DNA of 64,000 nt from Straminergon stramineum (taxonomy: Eukaryota; Streptophyta; Bryopsida; Hypnales; Calliergonaceae). This document shows positions 50,401-62,346 of the stretch, piece after piece; the first letter of the stretch is position 1, and every line of letters begins with the position of its first letter. The position numbers and the translations under genes were made by a program. Location: assembly GCA_963920665.1 (NCBI GenBank), contig OY987270.1, positions 1,411,910 through 1,475,909 on the forward strand, given 5' to 3'. The notes beneath the pieces were generated by a model. That model was not told the origin of the DNA and made no database searches. It worked only from the letters and a program-made list of their open reading frames with translations.

Positions 50401-53300
50401 AAATGCCTCTCGTTCCTGTCTCATTAATACATATGCTGCGTCTGGCTTGAAAAACGTTTGCCCATTTGCATTTGGTTGCAAGTGCAGGTGTTGTCAAATG
50501 CAATGTGCGCACAAATCTTCTCGAGAGCTGGCACCATCACTTTCTCCCAAAAGAGTACGCAACAAATTCTCTTAGACATTCTTCTCACAGTGCATTGGGT
50601 CTAGTGTGTGCCAAATTGGGAGTACCTTCGCACAGAAAAAGAGCACTTCAAAATTGTCAAAATCGCATCCATGTTTAATGAATTTCTCATGATTGAAATC
50701 ATTATACTAGTAACCATGATAGACACACACCATGCAAAGGTACACTTACTGTTTAGTCCAAAAAAAAGTCACAGCGGCAATAGTGAAAGACCATTTCAGA
50801 ACTCTACCTCCAGTCATGCAGGTTCAAGCACAGTACTATGTTCTCTCCTACTATGCTTTTTCTTTCGTAATTTGAAGAAGTTCACTAATTCTGTACATGA
50901 ATACAATTTTTTGCAGAAGAACAAGTCATTCTTGCCTGCCCCTCCAAAAGGGTCTTATTGTTGTAAATACAGTATTCCTTAAAAGGAAACGAACGCCTTG
51001 GTCTACCAGAAAAACCAAAATGACCTCACAGTTTCCCCACAACCCGTACAACTTGTCCTTTAACTGTACCAATTAAGTATTGAAACAACTTCATCTTTTA
51101 GAATTGACTTTCTCCATGTCATATTTTCAATACATGCACATGTTCCTAGCAATTTCGGTATGCTCGAACACTTTCACAATCAATGTAGTGAAATGCGAAC
51201 CTCAAAATTTAAAAGTAAGAGTCACACCTTCATTTACAGTGTTTCCACGGACTGATGCTAAGAGAAATGACCATCCTTTTAATGGATTCTCTCCCGTCCC
51301 TTAGTAGCAGTAGCTCACATGTACATTATATGAGTTCCACTTAGTAGGTTCAACATAGAAGACATTTCTGATTGTACATCAACACCTTCAGGATTCAACA
51401 TTATCAAACACAATGCTGAAATACATTCGACTAGATTGCGCTAACTTACCTGCCAATACAGTAGTTCGAATAGTATACTAACTCTCTTGACTCTAGTTTT
51501 CTTAGTTGAGTCGTGCTTCGCATTCAGACAGCCACCACACTTCAAATATGACTCTCGCCAAGCACCACGTTGAAGTACAGTGAGACCACTTCGATGGGGT
51601 GGCGGTCGATCATGGTTCTGCTGCCCATTAAAAGCTACTCGAGCTGCCCTCCACCTATGGTTTTGTCGAAGCCATCTTCGACTACCAAGAAACACAGTCT
51701 TCTTCGTTTCACTAGAATACTCAACAGAAGTCCCTTCACCACATACAGGGCATCCAGCATATCCTTTTCCTACCTGACCTGATATTAATGTATACGTTGG
51801 AAAGTCGTTCATGGTCCATATCAGCATGCCTCGCATTCTGAAATTCCTAGTTGGTCCAGGAAGTTCAGACATGTCAATAGCTGATACCCCTTTCCAAAGT
51901 TTTTTTAGCTCATGAACTAGTGGTTGTAAGTAAATGTCAATCATTTCTTCATTTGGAGACTTCGGATCTGGTATTATCAATGTCAGGCATATGAAAAAAC
52001 GTTTTGTTAGAAGGTACGGAGGTAAGTTATACAAAACCATCATGACTAGCCACACTAAATGTTTAGAAGACTGCAAACTGTGTGGATTCACTCCATCCAG
52101 AGCGAGGCCCATCCGAATGTTTCTTGAATTTCGAGAGAAGTTGGGGAATTTCTCTTCAATAAATTTCCATTGCTCATTGTCCACTGCTGAAAGCATCTTG
52201 TTGTCTTGCGAGTGATTTGAAGAGTGCCACCTCATATGTTTGGCTAGCTCCGCGCAACGGAATATTCTTCGCAATCTTCGAATCAATGAAAAGTACCTGA
52301 GGACTCTTAGAGGAACTGTACTGGATCCCGAGATGTAACATGACTTCTAGCATGCCGGGCATTCCTTCAAGTCATCTTTTTCTTTCCAATACAATGTCTT
52401 CCCACAATCACAACAATGGATTGTTTCATGTGATAGTCCTAACTTCATCAACATTGTCTTCATCTCATAAGAGTCTTTAGAGCATTGGTTATCTGTAGGC
52501 AGCACATCATGCTTGAGGAATGTTAGAATCTCATCTAGACTATGATGACTGACAAAATATAAAGTGCACAACGACATCAAGATGATGCTAAATTGCAACC
52601 TGCTCGTGTTAGACCCCGGGAATAGGGGCTCCGCAGATTGCAACAATATGTCTTCAAGAACAAGTGCATTGTCGTCTTCCTCTTTTTCAGAGGATAAATT
52701 TTCAAAATCCAAGGGCACATCTTCTCTTCCTCCCATTTCTCTGTGGATCTCATTTACTTGAGCAAAGTAATTATGTGCTAGTTCGTCGAAGTTCATGTCT
52801 GTATTGGTAGGGGCACCTTCGAATTCAATGTTGTCCTCAGCATCCAGAAACTCTTCTTCTACGGCATGCCTTACATCTCCGAGAACTTTGTCCACAAATT
52901 CTTCCTCATGTACTGTATGGTGCACATGAGGTTGTACACAGTTGTTGGAATTCCGCTGCAACACGCAAAGAACACTTAGTCTGTGATGCTAAAAAAAGGT
53001 GGGCAATTAAATGTGCGCACTAGAGTTTCAGGGACATACTAGGAGGGGCTCATTCAAATTTTTGTCTCGACCAAATTTCCGATGGTGAATCTCCATGGTC
53101 TTCATCGGTTGAGACTTAAACCCATGGAAAATCTCGCACCTACAGGGATAACTTGTAATTCCTTGTTGAGCTGCTACTGCCCTTTCGATGTGATATGCCT
53201 GTCCAAATCTATACTGCCTCATTTGCAGAAACACTTGTAGTGTATACAACCATTATTAAAAACCTGTTCCATAGTATGAAGAATATGTTTCGTCCAAAAA
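47449..53300 (-). mobile_element. CACTA (En/Spm) transposon, decayed, right end not found
   Basis: The left terminus CACTACAAGGAAAGGC at 47449 has the CACTA end sequence and lies about 700 bp beyond the 3' end of a minus-strand Tnp2 gene, the usual layout. Tnp2 domains occupy 53249-48153. I could not find a matching ..CCTTGTAGTG end to the right: the CTTGTAGTG at about 53232-53240 lies in the first transposase exon and its flank (TAT) does not match CTA on the left. The right end is thus eroded, or lies in the unexplained 53.3-57.6 kb region. Confidence 0.7.
48153..53249 (-). pseudogene. Tnp2-type CACTA transposase, multiple in-frame stops
   Basis: Domains appear in the standard order: transposase-associated Cys region (53249-53028, GITSYPCRCEIF); acidic N-terminal part with CxxC pairs (52964-52350, CCDCGK..CPAC); Transposase_21 core (52286-51441, MRWHS, RMGLALDGVNPHS, CPVC, FELLYWQ); an exon with LDPMHCEKNV near 50600; the DUF4218 region (50493-49608, GLKTHDYHILLEQVLPL, MMHLPIHLVEE, WMYPFDRYMKTLK); and the DUF4216 region (49127-48700, VGHIEEILEL, WGFTLANYERR, WRVVLRK). 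A low-complexity acidic/serine tail with an Arg-Gly patch ends at 48153. In-frame stops at 52347-52349 (TAG), 50572-50574 (TAA), 50494-50496 (TGA) and 49125-49127 (TGA) interrupt otherwise continuous homology, so it cannot encode active transposase. Tnp2 normally cuts and joins CACTA ends and could have mobilised MITEs like those at 43.6 and 46.1 kb. Confidence 0.88.
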
Positions 53301-56300
53301 TTCAGTAAGCTAGCATTGCGTATCGTTAGATTGAAGACTGTCAGAAAGAATGTAAAACTATGTAATTTAGAAAGGATCACCATTGATGTCCTTTGGGAAA
53401 GGGACACAAACCTGTTGTTGTCGGGTTTGCTCCACCTCTTTAGGTAGCTTCACTTTCACTTAACTCTCGAACCGTGTCTATGTGGCCCTCAAACACTGCT
53501 TATATGGGGATTATCATATGCTCAGAAATGCAATTTAGAAATTGCGAATCTTTTAGCATTTACTTCTACAACTTTCAAGCACCAAGTTCTAGTTCTATGT
53601 AAGAAGATAAGTCGAATTTTCATATTACTCTTCTGGAATTTCACATTATCATCAGAATTCAGACATAAGTTTATCATGATGTACATTGGTGGGAAAAGAG
53701 ATAACATTTTGTTTGACGATCATGAAAAAATAAGAACAATGATGTCACTTTAGCTAATACAGGCTTCTTTGTGTGTATAAGTTTCTTTTGACGAAAAGCC
53801 CAAACTATTGTTAGTACTCACTCAAGAACAGTGGAAACAATTTTTACTTCCTTGGTACCTTGAAAAATATGCTACACGCTAGGTTGTACACGAACCGTTA
53901 CTGTGATAGGTAGACTGCTTTGTTTCAGTGGACTGTGGTTCTTACAAATGTTGCAATGCATTTCATGATGCAAAAAGTGCCCTCTTTAGTATTTGGTTCA
54001 GAAAATATTAAATTGGAGTTGTCCAACGATGCATACCTTGTGAATGATGCCGTCATGCCGGAGATCAAGTTCAAGCTGTAGTGCATCACCATGTGCGCTA
54101 CGCGTGAGGTAGAAATGTTTCTTCTCCTACAGAAGTTGCAACAATTTTCCATTCAATTTCCAACTCATTTTCTAGTGCATGGCTCTTGAATAATTACAGG
54201 GTCATATAGCAAACAACGGTAGGTAATTCCTTGTCTACACAAAGCATGCACAAAATTATTGACACTAACTGTAGAAACTGTTGTAGGTAGACTTTGTTAC
54301 ATTATATCCTCTTCGTAATTGTAGACTATGAACACAGTATGGAGCCCTGGGATTATTGAACACTAAGAATGACCATGCAATAAATTAACATATCTATGGA
54401 ACCCATTGGCTTCCACTAAATAAGAGTTGCAGGAATTCTAATTTTTGGCACATAACAAAACTAGTCCAATGTCGACAAACTATGGAGTAGGAACAGAAGT
54501 GTATGGCGAGCCCCGACACATGTCAGACAATTGACATGTGAAGACGTTCAACATTTCAGACCTCAAACTTAGGTCAGATTTCGGTAGTTCATAGCACATT
54601 TTTCTTGTACTTATTAGTGAAGAGAAAGACATTTATCATACATCCATAGGCAGAAAGATTGAAGACATAATAAATCCTTGAACCCTGATCTGTTTCTCAA
54701 CATATGTTCAACGGAAAGTAAGAAAGCAATTATATTGTTTCCAGACTTGAAGCTATTAGTCGGTATAACCTATGAATAACCTCTGGAAAAGCAAACAACT
54801 AACTGGATGGAATGATGGTTGCACCGGCTTCACTAATTTCGTCTACTGTAGGTCCATTGAAAAGCACCCGTGAATGAAAAATTAAACAAATGTTCGTTTG
54901 CCATGACGAACCTTGACAGAAGATGACATGCAGCTCATGCATGTTGGGTCAAACTTGATTGAATTGTTCAATCTTGTGCAACCAAATAGCAAGAAGAGAG
55001 AAGAGCGAAGAGGTAGACCCGACTTCAAACACTATTTATTGTGAAGGAAAAAAAAATTTAGAAGTTGCCTATGTAAGTACAGTTGTAGTAAAATCCATAG
55101 CGTACAGACCGGCGATACATGCAGCTGCACAGGGAAGACTGGAAGAGGAAGATTTGCAAATTGAAGCAAGCAAAATAATTAAGAAATAGACGATGACATG
55201 TTCGACACAATTTAGATTATGTGTCTTACCATTCATAGTTTTCTGTGTCATCTTCTCGGAATTTGAAGCTATCACAATGGAAGACGTCAAAGTACTCTCT
55301 GAGCTTTTCACTAGAGACCAAGATCGATGCACTGCCATACGAATATTGAAAGTGCTATTAGTTGCAATTGCATGCACAACATGTATACATACCCCTAACT
55401 CCATGTACTTGTTTCCTCTCTACAATCGCCAGAATTGAAGGTTTTTTTATAGCTCTCCTGATATTGGAAGAGCATGAGAGTCATTGTAATTGTTCAAAGA
55501 ATTGACTCCCTAGTATGAGTTGCGTAGGTAACTGACGATGATGACAACATAATCATGAAAATGAGTTATCGCCGGTCCCTACGAAGACTTATGCGTAGGA
55601 TACGCCTAGGGAAGTTGCAGTGGCAATAAGATGAAGACTGTTGCAGAGTTGAGCGAGATTGCTTAGTTCGATGTAATGGTCTACAATAAGGAATGCATAC
55701 TCCTGAGATTACTTGAAGCATAGAAGTAGAACTTTGTCAATTGATGTTGCAGAATTCGAACTTGGTTACGGTCTTCTGTGTTTCCTTTCAACTGTTCATG
55801 ACGAAAATAGGAACCCTAAATCATGAAGACGCTTCAGTTGAAAATCCTCTATTATGCTTGCATTCACAAATTTGGTGATTGTATAGGACAATGCACTATA
55901 GGACATTAGAAGGTTACATTTGATTCACAAATCAAACCTAAAACTTCAGTGGCGTAATCAATTATGAAGGTTTAGTTTTTTCGAAATCACTCACTTGAAG
56001 GAAGCGTTTGACGACAGTAGGCATTTTTTGTGTAGTTCAATCCCGAAGTCAACAATTGCATAGACTAGGCGGCAAGCTTTCGTTAGTGAACTCGGAGGAC
56101 GCTGCTATCAAAACTTTTGTTACCGTTGACAACTGTTGTGCACTGCAGAGCAAGAATAGGACACTTTCATAGAGGTTGAGAGGTTCAAGGTAAATTTTTC
56201 AGTGCACTGACACTGAGTTCAAAGGAAGGTGAGGTGATCATAGAATGCCAAATGATTTCTATTACAGCATTAGAAGAGGAAGGTTGTATAGTACATTTTG

Positions 56301-57660
56301 AAAACAGTAGAAGGCAAACCTAGAAAATGAAGCAAAGTTTTATGAAGGAACGAGTGTCATGACGAAGGTGTGACGCGGTTGTCGTCGTCACCGTCATTGT
56401 CTTCCATGTGCAGTGGTCTTCATATTCATGCCATGTGTAGAGGGATTTCAGGTGCACAACCCGCACGGACTTCCTAAACATGGAATGACGTTGCTTTGCT
56501 ATGACCCTCATTTATTGTAGCCGCAATCACCATGTTGTTTTTCCAAGTGAGTTGCGAACAATTTGCTATGCATTTAGTTCGCCTTCTAAAATTGGAATTT
56601 CTTTTAAGAAAGCGACCATAAATTATGTAGAAATACTACTGAGGTTTTGTGGAGGAAATCCAACTTCGACTGGAAATTAGGTTTATCGTGGATGAAAGTA
56701 TGTGGACGTGTCTACATGCTAGAACTTTCTAGGGATCTATTCCTTGAAAGTCATCGTGTGGACAGGGAGGAACAGCTTCTGGTGCTCCCGCTGGGAGCTT
56801 TGCGCAGGTGTTGTAGTGTCGAGAGCCATGTCCTTTGTCATGTGTGTAGATTGATCGCCAAAACGGAGGTGAAGACGGTGTTTGCTACAAGTTTTGAGTC
56901 CAAGCATAAAAGTATATTCACGTCCATCACGAAGAAGGCATTCAAAGAATGAGACTTATATGTTCACGTGCGGCCGCCAGCAATGGGAAGGACTGCAAGT
57001 GAAGTATTGATGACAACTTCATCAAACTCTGAAGACACTTTGGATCAGAAGGGAGTAGTGAAGCAGAGTTGTCGTAGTCATTGATGGGAGATAATACTAA
57101 CTTGAAGGAATAGGCGGACTAGAGGTATAGTGACGTTGTGCATTTGGAGGAAATCGACTGGAAAGTCGGGAGAGGTAAATTGTAGAGGTAATGCCTTTGG
57201 GAATCCTTCTTCTATCGGCCGTTGAAGCAGTCATGAGGTTTTGCAATTGTACTCTGCCTTCTTTGGGAATTCTGCTACTGAAAATGGAAGTCCTTTTTAA
57301 GTGGCCGTTCGAAATCTCAAGAGAATTCCATTTATTGACAATGGAGGACTTGCATGACCACCGAATACATACCCTCATATAGTTTTTATTATCATGCACG
57401 GAAGAGGCTAGGTGGAGAAGGGTAATTTATGATTATCAAATTCAGAGTATGCCTTCGAAGTACAGTTCTTAGTCTTGTAGACATAAGCGTGTGCCATTTG
57501 AGCATTTACGTTTGCTTGGCCATTTAGTTGTGGAAAGCAAAGTTTCTCAGTTGAATGTGAAACAGTGACATGTTTTTATTTTTGGAAAATCATAGATGTA
57601 AAATTACATTGGGTTTGTCAGCCGCTGATGACAGGATTATTTGATGTCATATGAAGTAAT
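53301..57660. other. Unassigned 4.4-kb region between the CACTA and hAT elements
   Basis: No known gene. Composition is more balanced than the AT-rich intergenic DNA around it. Open frames of 60-111 codons on both strands (for example 54959-55189 and 56647-56952 on plus, 55069-55404 and 57097-57399 on minus) show no recognisable motif. It may be the degraded 5' part of the CACTA element or another unrecognised mobile element. Confidence 0.5.
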
Positions 57661-57728
57661 CAGGGTTGACAAATCTGAACGTTCGCCCCGAATTCACGTC
57701 CATCGTTTGGACGCACGGATTCCAGCGG

Positions 57729-57847
57729 ACGTAGCGTCCCTAGTGCCATCCGCAGGCGAACGAGCGGGGCGGTGGGTGAAAGGCGGACGGGCACGGCGGA
57801 CGGTGGAGGGCGGACGGGCAGAGCGGACGATGGAGGGCAGACGGGGG
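57729..57847 (+). repeat. GGCGGACGG-type array, left side of hAT
   Basis: Irregular G-rich repeats of GCGGACGG(G) (AGGCGGACGGGC, CGGCGGACGG, GGGCGGACGGGC, AGCGGACGATGG). Just outside, CGTCCATCGTTTGGACG forms a small hairpin. Resembles clustered transposase-binding sub-terminal motifs of hAT elements. Confidence 0.75.
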
Positions 57848-58213
57848 GTTAAAGGATTAGGCCGTTTAGTAACAGGGTTCAATGTTTATTTATCAATGTT
57901 TTTACCAATTGCAGCATGTCATTTGAACTTAGATTTTTGTTTTTCATATATTTCAATTGTCATGTAATGTAGTAGTGTATGTTGCTTCATTCAAAAGATA
58001 AAACATATTGTGCATTTTAAATTTTTCTATGAAATTTCAGTTTCATTTTGAAACAAAATCAAATTTAAAATTCTAATACACGAACGAGATGTATATCATC
58101 AATAAACAAACAATTTTTATAATGAAATGATTGAACAATACATTCTCAATATGTGCTCAATATATCATGAGCAACTAAGCAAAAAAATATTTAAGCTTCT
58201 AATTCCTCAATTC

Positions 58214-61200
58214 CTATGGACACCAATCTTCATCTCCTTTCACCTCAACTCCACTACTCTCTCCGTTAGCTCTCCGTTCAAAATCTTCATTGTCCGAATC
58301 ATCTTCCGTATCATCTAAATCAAGTATCGTGGTCTTCTTCAAGCCTTTCTTTAAAGTAGGTTTACTCCCTTCTTTCGAATTTAATTTCTTTTTATTTACT
58401 TTCATAGAACCATGACGGGCTTTTTGAATAGGAACTTTTCTTTTCCTTCTATTGAAGGAAGCATTGACATCCTCATCAAGAGGGGTCTTTTTCTTCACCG
58501 GAGAGATAGCAAAAGGCTGCATATCTTTTTTAATTTCCCCCTTACTGGATTCTTGAACCACCGCTTTCGATTTGGAGTCGGCCTGTCCGTGAACGGTTAT
58601 CTCCACTTTGACTTTCTTTTGAAGTGGCGGAGTACTGGTTGTTGCTTTGATGGGTTCTCCTACTATTCGTTTTTCTAAACGACGAGCACGCAACGTTACC
58701 AACAATGGTTGATCACTATCCATATCAGTGAGGCATGTATGTGATGGCACTACTTTTTGTACATTACCGCCTATAGAAATTTCTTTTGAAATGTTCATTA
58801 GACGTTTTCCATACCCAAAGCTTTGAAAACCCTCTAATCTTGTGATAGCTAGCTTCAACGCTATTGGTGGAAGAGCGCTAGATCTCCGTACCTCAGAAAT
58901 TGACTTCATTGGCTCCTTTCCTTTATCATTGTCCACAATACTTGATTTTGCAAATGCCATCTTGGTTGAAGCACTCTTCTTCTGTACCTCAATATTTGAT
59001 TCACCCTTGTCGCCACTGTTTTGGCCCACATCTTTTGGGACGTCCAACTCACTGACCTTGTGTCCTTTTCTATCATTTTCTTGGAAATTTTCTTCCACCA
59101 TATCTAGTGCCACAGATCGAGATTTCGAAATTTGAACATCTTCATCTGTTCTGGCATTGCCAAAAGCATCCCCATTCATTTCCACCTCCTCAACAATAAC
59201 AACTCCCTTTTTCGATAGAACAGTTTCGCTACTCATGTATGCAGTTCCATCGCAATATGCTGCTATTGAAGGTAGGTTCTCCTCTACCCCTACTTCATCC
59301 TCATCTTCTAAAAAATCATACAAATCGTTCGCATTGCCTTCAACATTAGCATAGCGGTCATTACGATTATGATACGTATCATCCACCAAATTGGGAATGT
59401 CTTCCATAGCGTCTTCATCTTCTGATAGTGCTGCACAACACAAGTCATCCTCGCCATTTACTACTTTAAAGGCCCTTTCCAAATCCTCGTCATCATCCTC
59501 ATTATCATCTTCGATCATCGGCCTATCCGAATCCTCCGACTCCACTGTCTCCATGTTATCGTCGTACCCTTTTTTTTCATCTTTTTCTTTCGATGCGTTT
59601 AGGACTTTGGAATTAGTATACACATACACCAAATCCGCTACTCTCTCTGGCTTCAATCTGTTTCGCGATTTGTTGTGAACAAAAGAATAGCTGCTCCAAT
59701 TCCGTTCACATGAAGATGATGACACCGGTTGGGCCAATATCCTCTTTGCTAATGGAGCTATGAACTTGCCACAAGCACCTTCAAAATCCCACCAAGCATG
59801 TGCCAACAACATTTGTTCTCCCGGATTCAACATATTGTGGAATGGAGGTTCCTTATGTCGAAAAGCCACGAATTCTCGAACCACTGCTGCGTACTCATCC
59901 GGTTTACATATTTTCTCCAAAACACGCTTACATGCTGACATTGCATTTGGATCATCGGCTAGTTCTTTGTCGTGTAGAAGGTATGGATTCAAGAGAGCTG
60001 CGGCAGATTGGAGATCGTTAGCTACCATTTCCCTTCGCACATGAAAGGATTGTATCAATGGAATTGCCTTGCTCTCTTCCAAACAAAATGGCGGACTTTC
60101 TAATCCATACACATGCTTTTCTAATTTCCTCATAATATGCAACACCTTCCCCATACATGGTGATTTCGAATCCAAATCACAGAGTGCACATATAATTGGT
60201 TCAACCATCTCCACATAATTGATAGAACGGTTCCAAAAATGATCATCAAGAACAATTCTCTTCACTGCTGCCGCGAGGTTTCTTGGGTTGACTTTGGCTC
60301 CACGTTTCCTCTTGAGCATACATACGTACTCTGCCCATTGTGGATCCACCACCGTTTGTTCCAATGGTCCTCTCAATTTTATCAAACACTCCATCATGAT
60401 AAATTGAGAGGCAAATCTTGTATCCCCCAGCATCAATAAACCAAGATTTGGCGAATACTTCCGTAATAGAGCAAGTGGCATATGTCTCCTTTTGATAAAT
60501 TTGGCTACAAGTATTCCTTCATTCAATTTTTCAGCAATCCAATCCTCTGACCCCCAATCCTTGAGCAACAAATTCAACGCATGAACCACACACCCTTGGT
60601 AAAAAAATATGAGGATACTTTGCAGATATCATATTCCATGCGGAAGAATTCACAGGGGCGTTATCTGTGGTTACTAACACGATGTTCTTGGGCCCCACTT
60701 GTTCAATGAATTTTTCCAACACTGCTGCCTAATACACCCCATTCTTTTCACAACCACTTGTATCTACTCATCCAAGAAATTCTTCACCTGCGGATGATAC
60801 AAGCATGGCATTGATCAAAGGACGCGTGGTCACAGAGCTCCATCCATCAATAGACACAGTTGCTCCAAATTTTCGAATGCTGTCTTCAGTCTGTGTGAGC
60901 AACTGTGTCTAAATGTTGGTCTTCGCCTCGTTCAACAATTTGTAACGAAGCTCGTGGTACGATGGAGGAGTGTATGGTCTATCGAATGCAACCGTTCGCT
61001 TCACTGCTTCTTTAAAAGCTGCATTTCGAGCCACGGATAATGGTATATTTGCCGTATAAAAAAAATTCGCCCACACAGAATGCAATTTGCGTTTATGACC
61101 TTCTTCAAATCCAATCACTAAGTTGCTTTGTTTATGAGGCCTAGAATTTGATGCCTTCGGGGTTTCACGATCATCAGAAGCTTTTGTGGTGAAAGTTTCT

Positions 61201-61568
61201 TTAGTTCCTGCAAATACTACTTCTCTTGATGTTGGAGACGAGTCTTCATGGGTTGACTGCGATACACCCCTTCCGATCGACAATTCTTGGGGGTCCATAG
61301 GTGCAGGGTTTCCATCTACATTATCAATTACAACACTTTTTGGAAAAATTCCTTCGCAATGAAGAAATGTAGCACGGACTCTTGTCGTCAATCACGGACA
61401 ATTCCTTACTCCTGTATCGCATACACCATTTGGACCGGAATACCCTAAATGGCTCAATATACGGCAAGGCTTTTTAGTCATAACCACCTTGCAAAGCCTA
61501 CATTGTACCTTATTGTCTGGTGTCACACTATACCAAGGAGAAAAATCCCCGGTCGGTTTAGGCCCCAT
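58214..61568 (-). pseudogene. hAT-family transposase with long charged C-terminal tail
   Basis: Reading from ATG 61568: a BED-like finger (WYSV..VQCRLCK..HLGYSG), a linker, a DUF659/RNase-H-like part (SIDGWSSVTTRPLINAML, VGPKNIVLVTTDNA, AKYPHIF), then the long frame 60589-58214. That frame carries LLMLGDTRFASQF and the hAT dimerisation region (FIAPLAKRIL, VSSSSCERNWSSYSFVHNKS, RVADLVYVYTNSK, about residues 273-330 of 791). In-frame stops at 61392-61394, 60909-60911, 60768-60770 and 60729-60731, and an extra base in the A/T run at 60601-60607 (frame change between PHIF and GCVVHALN), make it a relic. After the dimerisation domain come about 460 residues of acidic and then Lys/Arg-rich sequence (58214-59593), whereas hAT proteins usually end shortly after that domain. 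The tail frame is completely open despite the decay upstream. Confidence 0.85.
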
Positions 61569-61888
61569 AGTGACAATCTTACTTATTAGCTATATTTAAA
61601 AACCAAAAAATGTTTTTAATCATAAACCTACAATGTAACAATGTTCACAATATCAATAAAATCAGTCGTAAAAAGCCTTGCAAAACAAAGCCCCCCCATC
61701 CACTGAACTATGCATTACCAAGCAAGGGACACAATAAATTGCAGCTCCTAGCCCTTAGAAATCTTAACGTTCAGTTTCTTGAGAGTGAATAAGAAGGCTT
61801 CTCTTCTAACTCTTATAGTCCCCCAACAGAAGCTGACCGTTCACTTAGGGTTCACATTTAAAAAATTCAAATTAACGGTCCCACAAAG

Positions 61889-62029
61889 CGAGCGGACAGG
61901 GTGGTGTTAGGGACGGGCGGTCGAGGCGGACGGCCGGACGTATTTACAAGTGCACGGGCGGGGCGGACGGGGCGGACAAGCTGGACGATTTTGCAAGCGG
62001 ACAGGCGGACAGGCGGGGCGGACGGCGGA
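61889..62029 (+). repeat. GGCGGACGG-type array, right side of hAT
   Basis: Repeats of GGGCGGACGG, GGCGGACAGGCGGACAGGCG and variants, in the same strand orientation as the left array at 57729-57847. Together the arrays flank the transposase relic. Confidence 0.75.
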
Positions 62030-62045
62030 CTTCACCCAAGGATCC

Positions 62046-62346
62046 ACCCCTTTTCACATAATACTTTATATTTTACTATTACAAATCAGAGAAGAACAAA
62101 TGAATCATGAATGCATCCATATACAAATAAATTCAAATTCATACATAAAACTATTTTTTTAAGCAAAGAAAAATATATTGTTTGTATACATAAATATATA
62201 GGTGATCGCAAAATACAAAAAACATAGCTTCACTACAATTACTTTATATTACTTGATCCTTTTAAGATCTAAACACTTCACACTTCTTTTTTTTCCCTCA
62301 ATGGAAGAACCATTGCTTTCAAAAAACACTATTCTATCCTCAAATC
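62046..62346. other. AT-rich spacer
   Basis: About 300 AT-rich bases between the GC-rich array and the RING frame; no feature seen. Confidence 0.6.

Larger units (their letters stand above)
57661..62045 (-). mobile_element. hAT transposon, decayed, boundaries provisional
   Basis: A hAT-like left terminus CAGGGTTGACAAATCTGAAC starts at 57661. GC-rich sub-terminal arrays lie at 57729-57847 and 61889-62029 on either side of a minus-strand hAT transposase relic. A matching right inverted repeat and an 8-bp target duplication were not found; the right array ends near 62030-62045 (..GGACTTCACCC). The neighbouring RING frame could lie inside a larger element, so the right limit is open. Confidence 0.6.

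Noticed and set aside
53232..53240. CTTGTAGTG as the right end of the CACTA element
   Set aside because: It falls within the first transposase exon and its flanking bases (TAT) do not match the CTA next to the left end.
57641..57967. Plus-strand Arg/Gly-rich frame across the GC-rich array
   Set aside because: It is a translation of the GGCGGACGG repeats, not a gene.
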